Assembly (NCBI RefSeq): GCF_027158465.1 | Contig: NZ_JAMKYL010000001.1 | Span: forward strand, 372,001-436,000 | Direction: 5' to 3' | Origin: Oxalobacter paeniformigenes | GTDB taxonomy: Bacteria; Pseudomonadota; Gammaproteobacteria; Burkholderiales; Burkholderiaceae_D | Length of the DNA: 64,000 nucleotides | Shown: piece by piece, positions 51,135 to 59,453 of the stretch | Layout of the letters: each line of letters opens with the position of its first letter | Numbering within the stretch: position 1 is the stretch's first letter | Program-made: the position numbers and the translations under genes | Notes under the pieces: model-generated | Databases searched by the model: none | What the model was told of the DNA's origin: nothing | What the model saw: only the letters and a program-made list of their open reading frames with translations

Positions 51135-52657
51135 GGTGTTATGGTGTCGTTTCTGTCGGGGGTATGTTTGCCGGAACTGGCCGGAGTGCCTTCCGCGATG
51201 GCGAGGGTGAGATAGACGAGCGCGTTTCTGGCGAGCCGCAGGATGGCCAGGGTGCAGGTTTGCAGCTGGCGGCGCGAGAGGGTGCCTTCGACGATGTTCG
51301 GGGTCGCGCCATCGTGTTCGATGATGCGCAGGCTGCCGGTTTCCAGTGTGGTGGCGACGGTTTTCCAGAGGATGCTGTCGGGTTCGAGAGTGTTCAGGTG
51401 CCGTTCCGGCGGCAGTGATTTGGAAAGCCAGAACAGACCGCGCAGGGGCCAGTTCGTCGACTCGGCGAAGGGAGCGGCCAGTCCTTCGGCGGGGTTGCCG
51501 CCGGTATACCAGACGGTTTTGAGGGTGTATTTTCCGTCGGGCAGCCTGGCTCCGAAATGGTCGTTGACCAGACGCGCGATTTTCGGCAGGAGCGCCCAGC
51601 CGGCGCGGCAGGCGAGTTTGACGGTTTCGATGGCTTGTATCGCTGCTGGCGACGGGGGCGACGACGGGTTTCCGGGTGCGTTTTTCTTGCCCGCGCCGCG
51701 CAATGCCCTGGCATGGATGGCATCGTGGCAAAGTCGCCGGATGGCGGTGTATTCGCGGTACAGGTGCGAGAGGGTGCGCGCGGTGGGGGTGACGATGCCC
51801 GGGGTATCGGTGTTTGTCCATTCGGGCAGGTCGCCGGATGCGGCCGTGCCTTTGCCGAGGTCGTTGTACGGATTCAGGCACAAGGTGTTTTCGGCACACC
51901 ATTTCCGGTAGGGTTTGTCTTTGCCGGTCTTGGCGTTTTTCTTGCCGGGCGCGACGTCGGGCAATGCGGCATCGTCGGACAACAGGGTCATTTCGGTTTT
52001 TTCGCGTTCGGCGAGGAAGTATTGTTTTCCCTGTTCGTCGCCGTAATAGCGGGCATTGTCGGCGGTGGCGTCGGCCAGATTTTCGCAGGCGACCTTGAGA
52101 AATGCCGTTTTCTGCGGGGCCATGGCGGGCAGTTCGGCGTATTCGGCGATGCTTTTGCCGCGGTTGCCCAGCGCCATGCCGAAGCGGCTGTCGATGGCGA
52201 GGGCGCGGTTCCAGCAGGCAAGGGCTTCGGTGAAGTGTCCCATGTAACCGTACTGGTTGCCCAGCAGGGTGAGTATGCGACAGCGCGGCAATTCGTCAAG
52301 GAGCGGGAATGCCGGGTTGGCGATGGCTTTCCTGAGGTGGGCTATCGCGTTTTCGATGTCGGGATGTTCCCATGTGCCGCTGCCGTTGCCTTGCGTTTCG
52401 CGGTGGCGGCAGATGAAGGCGTTGGCGGTATGGAAGTCGAGCAGGCAGCGGCGGGTGTCGTCGAGTTTGCGCCGTGCCGCGATGTGGCACCAGGCAAGCG
52501 CCTTGTCGGTCGCGCCGGTTTCGTATGCGGCATCGTTGATGGCGGCGATGTCGGCCAGCAGGGTGTCGGTGTTGCGCGACGGGTGTTTTTTGGCAAGGGC
52601 GGATGATGCCGGTTGTCTGGACGGACGGTTGCGATGGGATGTCGGTTGGCGTGCCAT
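51131..52657 (-). CDS. TPR protein with probable LA2681-type HEPN domain
   Basis: A 508-residue cytoplasmic protein. Residues 40-200 contain TPR-like helical repeats (for example LLGNQYGYMGHFTEALACWN then RALAIDSRFGMALGNRGKSI). The C-terminal half begins WCAENTLCLNPYNDLGKGTA and fits, from memory, the LA2681-like HEPN family. HEPN proteins often act as RNases through an RxxxxH-type motif; candidates here are RLCHDAIH (R-x6-H) and RLVNDHF (R-x4-H). The N-terminus is basic and disordered-looking. It ends in an ATGA overlap with yjjG. A role in RNA cleavage or defence is only inferred. Confidence 0.5.
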   Translation of the reverse strand: MARQPTSHRNRPSRQPASSALAKKHPSRNTDTLLADIAAINDAAYETGATDKALAWCHIAARRKLDDTRRCLLDFHTANAFICRHRETQGNGSGTWEHPDIENAIAHLRKAIANPAFPLLDELPRCRILTLLGNQYGYMGHFTEALACWNRALAIDSRFGMALGNRGKSIAEYAELPAMAPQKTAFLKVACENLADATADNARYYGDEQGKQYFLAEREKTEMTLLSDDAALPDVAPGKKNAKTGKDKPYRKWCAENTLCLNPYNDLGKGTAASGDLPEWTNTDTPGIVTPTARTLSHLYREYTAIRRLCHDAIHARALRGAGKKNAPGNPSSPPSPAAIQAIETVKLACRAGWALLPKIARLVNDHFGARLPDGKYTLKTVWYTGGNPAEGLAAPFAESTNWPLRGLFWLSKSLPPERHLNTLEPDSILWKTVATTLETGSLRIIEHDGATPNIVEGTLSRRQLQTCTLAILRLARNALVYLTLAIAEGTPASSGKHTPDRNDTITP

Positions 52658-52758
52658 GGTGTCGGTCTGTGTGTGTCGGTATGTGGGTTATGATGCCATG
52701 TCATGGCGCGTTGTGCATGAGGTTTGCCGAAAAAAACGCGGATGGCGGCAAACAGGGG

Positions 52759-55641
52759 TCACAGGCGCGCGAATTCGTCGAACGGGACGGGACGTCCGTA
52801 GTAATAGCCTTGCGCAAGCGTGCAGCCTGCACGGGTCAGGAAGTCGATTTGTTGCTGGGTTTCCACGCCTTCGCACAGGATGTCGATGCCCAGACTGTCG
52901 GCGATGGCGACGATACCCTCGATCAGGTTGCGCTTGCAGGGCAGTATCGAGGCGTGTTCCAGAAAACTTTTGTCGATCTTGATGGTGTCCACATCGATCT
53001 GGCAAAGCAGGTTGACGGATGAATAGCCGACGCCGAAGTCGTCCAGCGAGATTTTGAAGCCGCTGTGACGCAGTTGCCGTGTGGCTTCGATGACGGTATC
53101 GATGTCGTTGATGACGCTGGTTTCCGTGATTTCGATGTCGAGCAGGGCGGGGGTGATGCCGTAGCGTCTGGTGATCTCGGTGAGCTTTGCAGGCAGCGAC
53201 AGGTCGGTGAAGTGGTTGTGCGAGAAGTTGCACGATACCGGAATGACGGCCTTGCCTTCGTCCTGCCGTTGTTTCAGGATGCGGCAGGTCTGTTCGAAGA
53301 TGGACAGGTCGAGCCGGATGATGAAGTTGTTTTTCTCGAACAAATCGATGAAGCGTTCGGGGGAGATGATGCCGTGTTCGGGGGTGATCCAGCGTGCCAG
53401 CGCTTCGGCACCGACGATGGCGCCGGTTTTCATGTCGACCTTTGGCTGGAAGTAGGGGACGAATTGCCCGTTGGCCAGCGCCTGGTTCATTTCCTGTTCG
53501 ATGCGGCGGTTGTCGCGGATGTGGGCGATGGTCTGGTTGTCGAACCATGTGTAGGTGTTGTAGCTGGCCTTGCTCTTGGAGAACTGGGCGTAATGGGCGT
53601 AGTTGATGGCGGCGTCGATGGTATCGCCCTGCCGGAGCTGGTAGATGCCGCAGCTGAAAGTGACGTGATAGTTGCCGGCGGCACGGTTCAGCCCGGCCAG
53701 TGCCGTGTTCAGTTCGTCGATGCGTTTCCGCAGCACGGTTTCATCCGGCGAGGCCAGCAAGAGAATGAAATGGTCGGCTGACTGGCGGCAGACCATTTCG
53801 CCGCGCTCCGGATGGATGAAGGTCTTGAGCCGTCCGGCGACGGTGCGCAACAGGTCGTTGCCTTTGCTGAAGTCGTGGATGTCGTTGATGTATTTGAAGT
53901 TGTTGATGTTGATATAGACGAGGCTGTATTGCTTGCCGGATACCGGATGCTGGAGCAGGCGGGTCGCGTCCTGCGAAAAGCGCACGAGGTTGGGCAGGCC
54001 GGTGAGCTGGTCGAAAAAGAGCAGGTCGGTGATCCGTCTGTGGGCGCGGTTCCGGATGATGATGAGGCTGGTGAAGAATCCGACGGTCAGGATGAGGATA
54101 CAGGCGAATCCGTAGAAGGCGAGCGCCGGCCGTTCGCGGATGAGGGTGAACAGGTTGCGTTTGGGTTGCCGGGCGATGTGCGTGATGGTGAATTCGTGCA
54201 GCTTGTAGTTGCGCAGCTGGCGGATGTATTTGTTGAAGACGCTGATGATTTGCGTGTTGATGCCGGGAGCGAACACGACGGAAAATTCCGCGGTATGGGG
54301 CGCGGTTTCGCTCACCGCCAGCGACGAGTATTCCGGCCATGACATGAGGGCGTTTGCACTGTATACGTTGACGTAGCCGGCGTCGATTTCACCGGAGATG
54401 AGCGCATCGAATATCTGGTGTGGCGAATCCTTGTATACGATCTCGATGTTGGGGTGTTGCTTGCGCAGTTCATCGAGCAGGTGGTCGTTGGCGTAGTGGG
54501 TGAGGGCGACACGGTCGATCGGGGTCGAGGCGGCTCTTCCGGCCATGGCGACGCGTACGACGGGGACCTGAAGGAAAGCGGTCGTGGGCTTGAGGTTGCG
54601 CAGGGTGATCACGCTGCTGTCGGTTTCGGCGAAGCCCACTGCGTCGATTTCGCCGTCTTGCAGTTTCTGGTAGGCCGCTTCATGCGAGGGAAGATCGATG
54701 TACTGGATGTCGATACCGGTATTGCTGGCGATGTAGGAGAGCATGTCGGTGACGATGCCTTCATGCCCGCTGTATGAAAACGGGCGCCAGCCCTCGATAC
54801 AGCCGACGCGCAGTACGGGATTTTTTTTCAGGGCATCGCGCTCGGCACGGGTCAAAGTCGGCAAGTTGGTTTCGTTGAAGCCGTAGTGCTTTTCGTAGAG
54901 CCGGAAGTCGAAGAAAGGATCATGGCTTTTGAGAATGGATTGCGCCATATCCAGTTCGTCGAGCAGTTTCTTGTTGTCTTTTCTGACGGCGTAAAACAAT
55001 GGGGACGGCGCGAAAGTCGCCAGAATGCGCATGCCGTTGACCTTGCTGATGGAGCTGCTGAGCAGAATGTCGATATCGCCGTTTTCCATGGCACGCTGCA
55101 TGTCGGCAGGAGAATCATAAGTGATCAGGCGGTAGCGGATATGGTAGCGGCGCGCGTATTTGCGGAACAGGACGGTTTCATAGCGGCCTTTGAGGGCACC
55201 GACGGTGAGCGTACCGAGTTCGTCCAGGTTTTTGTCCTGAAAGCGCTGGTCGCCGTCGCGTGCCAGCAGGACGTTGTAGTTGAGGAAAGATTCCAGTTCG
55301 GCGAAACGGAACTGTTTTTCGCGTGCCGGTGTACGCTGGATACCGCCCAGCAGGTCGATCTCGCCGTTGTCGAGCATCCGGATGCATTCGTCCCAGGTGC
55401 AGGGAACGAATTCGTATTTCCAGCCGGTATGCTGGGCGAGTTTCTGGAGATAGTCGTAGTTGTAGCCGCTGTATGTCCCGTCTTCGTTGATGTGTCCGAA
55501 ACCGGCGATGACGGGGAAACCGGCGCGGATGGTGTGTGCCGCGCGGTTTGCGTTTTCCTGGGCGACGGCGAAAGAGCCGGCGAACAGAAAGGCCAGCAGG
55601 AAAAGGAGCAGTCTGGCAAGGATGTCCGGTTTCTTTTCCAT
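52759..55641 (-). CDS. Sensor cyclic-di-GMP phosphodiesterase (two PBPb, degenerate GGDEF, EAL)
   Basis: A 960-residue inner-membrane signalling protein. A signal/anchor segment (residues 8-27) is followed by two tandem periplasmic solute-binding (PBPb) domains, about 38-260 and 275-490. Each carries the amino-acid-binding pattern (INEDGTYSGYNYDYLQKLAQ; VTDMLSYIASNTG). A second membrane helix (about 515-535) leads to a GGDEF domain whose signature reads RQSADHF instead of RxGGDEF, so it is not an active cyclase. The EAL domain is intact: GAEALAR, the EITE glutamates, SLDDFGVGYSS, TIKIDKSF, CEGVET and AQGYYYGRP. It probably degrades c-di-GMP in response to an amino-acid-like ligand. AT-rich sequence at 55735-55780 may hold its promoter. 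Confidence 0.9.
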   Translation of the reverse strand: MEKKPDILARLLLFLLAFLFAGSFAVAQENANRAAHTIRAGFPVIAGFGHINEDGTYSGYNYDYLQKLAQHTGWKYEFVPCTWDECIRMLDNGEIDLLGGIQRTPAREKQFRFAELESFLNYNVLLARDGDQRFQDKNLDELGTLTVGALKGRYETVLFRKYARRYHIRYRLITYDSPADMQRAMENGDIDILLSSSISKVNGMRILATFAPSPLFYAVRKDNKKLLDELDMAQSILKSHDPFFDFRLYEKHYGFNETNLPTLTRAERDALKKNPVLRVGCIEGWRPFSYSGHEGIVTDMLSYIASNTGIDIQYIDLPSHEAAYQKLQDGEIDAVGFAETDSSVITLRNLKPTTAFLQVPVVRVAMAGRAASTPIDRVALTHYANDHLLDELRKQHPNIEIVYKDSPHQIFDALISGEIDAGYVNVYSANALMSWPEYSSLAVSETAPHTAEFSVVFAPGINTQIISVFNKYIRQLRNYKLHEFTITHIARQPKRNLFTLIRERPALAFYGFACILILTVGFFTSLIIIRNRAHRRITDLLFFDQLTGLPNLVRFSQDATRLLQHPVSGKQYSLVYININNFKYINDIHDFSKGNDLLRTVAGRLKTFIHPERGEMVCRQSADHFILLLASPDETVLRKRIDELNTALAGLNRAAGNYHVTFSCGIYQLRQGDTIDAAINYAHYAQFSKSKASYNTYTWFDNQTIAHIRDNRRIEQEMNQALANGQFVPYFQPKVDMKTGAIVGAEALARWITPEHGIISPERFIDLFEKNNFIIRLDLSIFEQTCRILKQRQDEGKAVIPVSCNFSHNHFTDLSLPAKLTEITRRYGITPALLDIEITETSVINDIDTVIEATRQLRHSGFKISLDDFGVGYSSVNLLCQIDVDTIKIDKSFLEHASILPCKRNLIEGIVAIADSLGIDILCEGVETQQQIDFLTRAGCTLAQGYYYGRPVPFDEFARL

Positions 55642-55978
55642 GTATCGGATGCCCCGCGTCTGGCGCGTGGGCGGTCAGGTTGGCGTCCGGATGTACGGAC
55701 CGGTCTGCGAAGTGTACCGTGTCCCTGCATGAATGGACACTTTTTTAACATTTAAACACATAATCGTATTCATTTCACGGCCGGGACCGTTTCATGCTGA
55801 CGGGACAGGCGTATGCCGGATGTTGTGCGTTTGTGCACTTTTTCTGTGGATAACCGCGTGGATAACATGAACGGATGCCATTGCCGACGGGGTTTCGGAC
55901 GCGGTTGCCCGTTTTTTGCGCGATGCGCGGAAATGATTGTATGATTTCCTTTCGGGACGGCTGCGGCCGTGTGTATTC

Positions 55979-56410
55979 ATGAACGGGATGACGAGCATGC
56001 AGAAAATCATCAGTGAAAGCGGCAAACGGACGATCGAGGCGTTTGTCCGCGAAAATCTTGCCGGTCGCGTCAGCGACGAGACGATCGCGGCTTATGTCGG
56101 GATGGCCGAAAGCCAGATGAAAATTCACGGCGGCTTGCCGTGTCTGGAAATTTCGATGTGCTTTTCCCTGACGGGGGATCAGGAATCGCTGGAACTCGAT
56201 GAAAGCGATGTGACGTATGCCGATTGCGTGCTGGAAGGTGAGGCGGCGCTGGCGGATGTGTTCGGCGCGGATTTTCCGGCACGGTTGCAAGCCGCCCGGA
56301 AAGCCGAGGGAGTGCATGACGGTTACCGCTTCGCCGTGGAGAGAGAAAGCGGCGCACCGGACGGCGCAGCGCGTTATGCGGTGCATTGTCTGGGGCCGGA
56401 TGGGGCATAG
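55979..56410 (+). CDS. Small unknown cytoplasmic protein
   Basis: A protein of about 143 residues (start ATG at 55979; ATGs at 55988 and 55997 are also possible, and none has a strong ribosome binding site). The body, KIISESGKRTIEAFVRENLA and GLPCLEISMCFSLTGDQESL, is acidic, mixed alpha/beta, with no signal peptide. I do not recognise the family. It is followed closely by an intrinsic terminator, which supports it as a real single-gene unit. The 337 bases before it hold nothing else apart from AT-rich promoter-like sequence. Confidence 0.55.
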   Translation: MNGMTSMQKIISESGKRTIEAFVRENLAGRVSDETIAAYVGMAESQMKIHGGLPCLEISMCFSLTGDQESLELDESDVTYADCVLEGEAALADVFGADFPARLQAARKAEGVHDGYRFAVERESGAPDGAARYAVHCLGPDGA

Positions 56411-56444
56411 GCATCCGGTTTGCCATCTGTGGACAACTTTATCG

Positions 56445-56481
56445 AAAAAGGCGGCATCTTCATGAAAGTGCCGCCTTTTTT
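56445..56481 (+). terminator. Rho-independent terminator
   Basis: AAAAAGGCGGCA (56445-56456) pairs with TGCCGCCTTTTT (56469-56480) over 12 bases and ends in six T residues. It lies 35 bases after the small gene's stop and faces the convergent KAP gene, for which its A/T-rich arms could also serve. Confidence 0.88.
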
Positions 56482-56525
56482 CATGTTTTTGTGTGCTTGC
56501 GGCAAAAATGCCGTTTGCGGCGACG

Positions 56526-57890
56526 CTATCCCGTGATGTCCATATTGAGATTGCCCGCGATCATGCGGATCAGGTAGGCGATTTCTTCCAGCGATTCGAT
56601 ATAAAACGAATTGGGGTCGAGTACATCGTTCTGGAACCGGTTGATGACTTCCCGATCCTGCATGCGATTGCTGGTTTCGCTGTCGAAAAAGGTTTTGAGT
56701 GCGTTGAAGTATCCGTCAGGCGACATGGGCAGCTTGCGGCTGCCCGCAACGATTTTCGAGAGAAAGCCTTGCGAGAGGGCGGCCAGTGTCTGCCGGTCGT
56801 TTTCGAGAAGCGGTTTGAGCCATTCCGGCTTGCGGATTTTCAGAACGATCAGGAAGGTGGCGATGCCGGGTTCCGGCGGTTCGTCCGCGAAAATGTAAAA
56901 GGTGGTGGCGCGTTCGATTTCCTGAAGGGAAAGCGGAACCAGCGCTGCCCATGCGGTCATCAGTTCGGTGAAGCGTTGCCGTTTTTTTTCGGTCGTGTCC
57001 ATGCCATGTCGCGTGAAAACGGCACCAATGAATGCGCGGATGTGTGCCAGCCGTGACGGGTCGTTTTGCGGAAATGCCGGCAGGGACAGGAAAAAATTGA
57101 CGAATTTGTGCAGATAGGCACCGGCATCGGTATCGGGGCCGTACACGCTTTTGACGGCTTCGTAGAGCTGGATGCGGGTCACCGGCAAAACGAATACCAG
57201 ATTGGGCATGTCGAAATAGTGCCGGATACGTTCCAGAAAGCGGATGGCGAACGATGGGCGGCACCGGTCGAGTTCGTCGAGGACGATGACGGCGGGTTTT
57301 CCGCTGGCGGCGACGATGCGCCCGAGCGATTGCCGGAAGTTGGCGAACAGGGCTTTTTCCGACGGGTAGGCCCTGAGCCGGTTTTCGATCCAGTTTTCGG
57401 TATCTTCGCTGGCGGTTCTGAACGAAGCCTTTCCGGCCGCCGGATCGTGCAGGGGAGTTCCCGATGCCTGCAATGCGACGGTTTTGAGTGCGGCAAGACG
57501 TCCGGTGAGGGGAACCAGCGCGTTCATCAGACGTGCCGCTTCGCCACGGATGGTGTCGCCGGTACCTTGTCCGTCATCCAGCAGGATCGCCAGTTCGGCG
57601 GCGATGATGAAAAACGGGTCGAGTTCGTCGTTCTGGCAAAAGGCGTCCAGATAGGCGACCGGGTGGCCTGTGCGTTGCAGACTGGCGGCCCAGTTGCGCG
57701 CGAACCATGTTTTTCCCTCACCCCATGAAGCGTCGATGGCGATGACGGCGCCTTCGCGCAGCCGGTCGATATAGGTGGTGAGCCTGTCGGCAAGATGGGT
57801 TCGCTCCAGCAGATCGCCCGCGAACGGGCGTGCGATGTCATCAAGGGCGTTTTCCGGCATGCGGCCGGCCAACCGTGCACTGCGGTTCAT
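56526..57890 (-). CDS. KAP-family P-loop NTPase (copy 1)
   Basis: A 454-residue NTPase of the KAP family. Walker A is IDASWGEGKTWF (Gly57-Thr61) and Walker B is AVIVLDELDRCRPSFAIRFL; RIRHYFDMPNLVFVLPVTRI, just after, is typical of KAP. KAP proteins in bacteria often accompany toxin or phage-defence modules (QatA is a known case). Many have membrane helices inserted in the domain; none is evident here, so it looks cytoplasmic. It is a clear paralogue of the gene at 61399-62697: the N-terminal 70 residues align without gaps, including GAVIAIDAxWGEGKTWF. The promoter should lie in 57891-58080, shared with the divergent small gene. Confidence 0.82.
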   Translation of the reverse strand: MNRSARLAGRMPENALDDIARPFAGDLLERTHLADRLTTYIDRLREGAVIAIDASWGEGKTWFARNWAASLQRTGHPVAYLDAFCQNDELDPFFIIAAELAILLDDGQGTGDTIRGEAARLMNALVPLTGRLAALKTVALQASGTPLHDPAAGKASFRTASEDTENWIENRLRAYPSEKALFANFRQSLGRIVAASGKPAVIVLDELDRCRPSFAIRFLERIRHYFDMPNLVFVLPVTRIQLYEAVKSVYGPDTDAGAYLHKFVNFFLSLPAFPQNDPSRLAHIRAFIGAVFTRHGMDTTEKKRQRFTELMTAWAALVPLSLQEIERATTFYIFADEPPEPGIATFLIVLKIRKPEWLKPLLENDRQTLAALSQGFLSKIVAGSRKLPMSPDGYFNALKTFFDSETSNRMQDREVINRFQNDVLDPNSFYIESLEEIAYLIRMIAGNLNMDITG

Positions 57891-58086
57891 GCAAAACCTC
57901 CGTGGATGGGGGAAAGAGAGGTGGGGTTTCTGTCAGGGGTTACTTTACCCCAAAATGACGGAAATGTGCCGTCGGTATATACAGGATGAATGGCGCGGGC
58001 ATGCGGGCGGGTACCCTGCACGTCACGGAAAACGGCGGATTTGCCTGTACAATAGCGCATCTTGAACAACACCGACAGGAGTGACT

Positions 58087-58344
58087 ATGCGTGAACCGGA
58101 TCAGCTCGGCGATCAGTTCGTATCGAAAAAGAAACTGGAAGCCCTCGGTATCGAGGTGCCCGAAGATGCGCTGGGCTTTTATGTGAAGGACAAGACCTTG
58201 TATATCGAGGCGATGGATACGGGCGACAGTCCGGGGCCATTGATGATCATGATCGATTCCATCGAAGTGCCGCTCTCGGACGAACAGGTGCAGCGTCTCA
58301 AGGACGACGGCCTGTACAGCAGCGAAGGCTTCCGTCTGGGATGA
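58087..58344 (+). CDS. Small conserved-looking unknown protein
   Basis: An 85-residue acidic protein, MREPDQLGDQFVSKKKLEAL then GIEVPEDALGFYVKDKTLYI, ending SSEGFRLG. It has no signal peptide, membrane segment or known motif. The start ATG at 58087 follows AGGAG (58077-58081) at ideal spacing; a GTG six bases earlier overlaps that site. It is transcribed divergently from the KAP gene and followed by over 1 kb without a protein gene. Function unknown. Confidence 0.65.
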   Translation: MREPDQLGDQFVSKKKLEALGIEVPEDALGFYVKDKTLYIEAMDTGDSPGPLMIMIDSIEVPLSDEQVQRLKDDGLYSSEGFRLG

Positions 58345-58414
58345 TGCACGTTGCACCGGGGAACGTTTTTTGCGCTCTTCCGTTTTTTGGGGCGCTTTCG
58401 GCCGATAGCGTAAT

Positions 58415-58460
58415 AAAAACGGAATATCCGGAAGCCGGTGCGAATCCGGTGCGGCGCAGC
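58415..58460 (+). promoter_or_regulatory. Cobalamin-riboswitch-like core, possibly a remnant
   Basis: The words AAAACGGAA, GGAAGCCGGTG, CGAATCC and GGTGCGGCGCAGC match the conserved core pattern of cobalamin riboswitches (GGGAA-n-GGTG-n-AATCC-n-GC-G). The usual CCGCNACTGT segment and a clear B12 box are not obvious, and no B12-related gene lies downstream. It is either a degenerate copy or a chance match. Confidence 0.3.
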
Positions 58461-58639
58461 GTCGGACGGGGTGTTTCGGCAAGGAACGGTTCCGGTGCGT
58501 GTCTGGCCAAAACCGGTAACGGTGCGATGGGCAAACGCTTCCGGACTGTACGGACACAGGCAAGGCCCGCCGGCCGGAAAACCTGATGAAACAGGGACTT
58601 GTCAGAGTATGGCGGCGATGATTGACGGAACAGGACGGA

Positions 58640-58743
58640 CAAAACAAAAGCCCCTTGGCAAGAGGGGCTTTTCGGAGAGAGTAGATGCATTTTTGATAAA
58701 GAGTGCGTTTCAGAATCTATGGCTATTCATCAACGTCTCAATG
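58640..58743 (-). ncRNA. Candidate small RNA A
   Basis: On the minus strand TTTATT (58778-58773) and TACAAT (58755-58750) are 17 bases apart and end in a terminator stem AAAAGCCCCT/AGGGGCTTTT (58672-58646) with GTTTTG after it. The product would be about 105 bases. It contains a possible 13-codon frame (MTIIETLMNSHRF) from 58751, which would be leaderless. Its promoter resembles that of candidate B. Expression is inferred only. Confidence 0.4.
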
Positions 58744-59116
58744 ATTGTCATTGTACGCAACCTTACCCTTCAAATAAACAACAAAAAATAGGATTATTTG
58801 TTCGTTTTTATCGAAGTTTTTGAATTCCCCTCTGAAAAGGTTCCGAAAAGCCTGGCGAAAAGGAAAATGCCGGATGGTTCGGACGGCATGGATATGCCGT
58901 TTCCGTTGCCGGAATCAGGCGGGATTCCGTTTTTTTCCGGTGGTCTGCGGCAAGGTTCGCCGGATGAATATGGCCGATGGCAAGGACATGATGCTGTCCG
59001 ATAGCGAAAAAGGCAGTGTTGCGAAAATGTGTCGTAACGTGGTGTCGCAAAACGGTATTTTGGAAAAGCCTTGCGGGATAGCGGCGGGTATCGCGGTTAC
59101 GGGTGACGCGGCGGCC

Positions 59117-59239
59117 AAAAAAAAAGCCCCGTGTTACCGGGGCTTGATGAAGAAGGAGTGTGTTGCTGTGCCGTGGAGCAAGCATCTTGCCGCATACACT
59201 GCTTTCCCCCTACAGGCCACGGCATACTTTCTCTACGAC
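59117..59239 (-). ncRNA. Candidate small RNA B
   Basis: On the minus strand TTTATA (59274-59269) and TAATAT (59251-59246) are 17 bases apart. A terminator, AAGCCCCG/CGGGGCTT, with nine T residues (59145-59117) closes the unit, about 120 bases. The interior can fold: GCCGTGG pairs with CCACGGC, enclosing a GCAAG-ATG-CTTGC hairpin. No open frame fits and no known RNA family is recognised. Confidence 0.45.
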
Positions 59240-59453
59240 GTTTTCATATTACGTGACGTTTTGCTTCATATAAATCAAATAAAATGGGATGGTTTCTTCT
59301 GTTTTATCGAATGATTGGGCGCATGATATTGGCCTTGTCGGGGCAAAGGGGCTGTTCTGTCGCGGAAGAGGCATGATGGCAGGCGGGCATCGGTTATACT
59401 GCATGGTATTGTTAGTGCCGTTTTCCGGTGCATGACATCTGAAGGAGGGGTGT

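Larger units (their letters stand above)
58345..59453. other. 1.1-kb non-coding stretch inside the putative defence island
   Basis: No protein gene is supported. A 164-codon plus-strand frame at 58820-59314 has no ribosome binding site, and its C-terminal part runs through a terminator. The stretch holds a cobalamin-riboswitch-like core (58415-58460), two minus-strand promoter-plus-terminator units listed as candidate RNAs, and AT-rich sequence before the rloA-like gene. Confidence 0.6.

Noticed and set aside
59150..59240. tRNA, tmRNA or 4.5S RNA as identity for candidate RNA B
   Set aside because: No cloverleaf, CCA end, T-loop or GGAAGGAAGCAG-type SRP loop is visible.
58820..59314. A 164-codon plus-strand frame in the island gap
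   Set aside because: No ribosome binding site, Lys/Arg-rich nonsense-like composition, and it crosses a strong minus-strand terminator.
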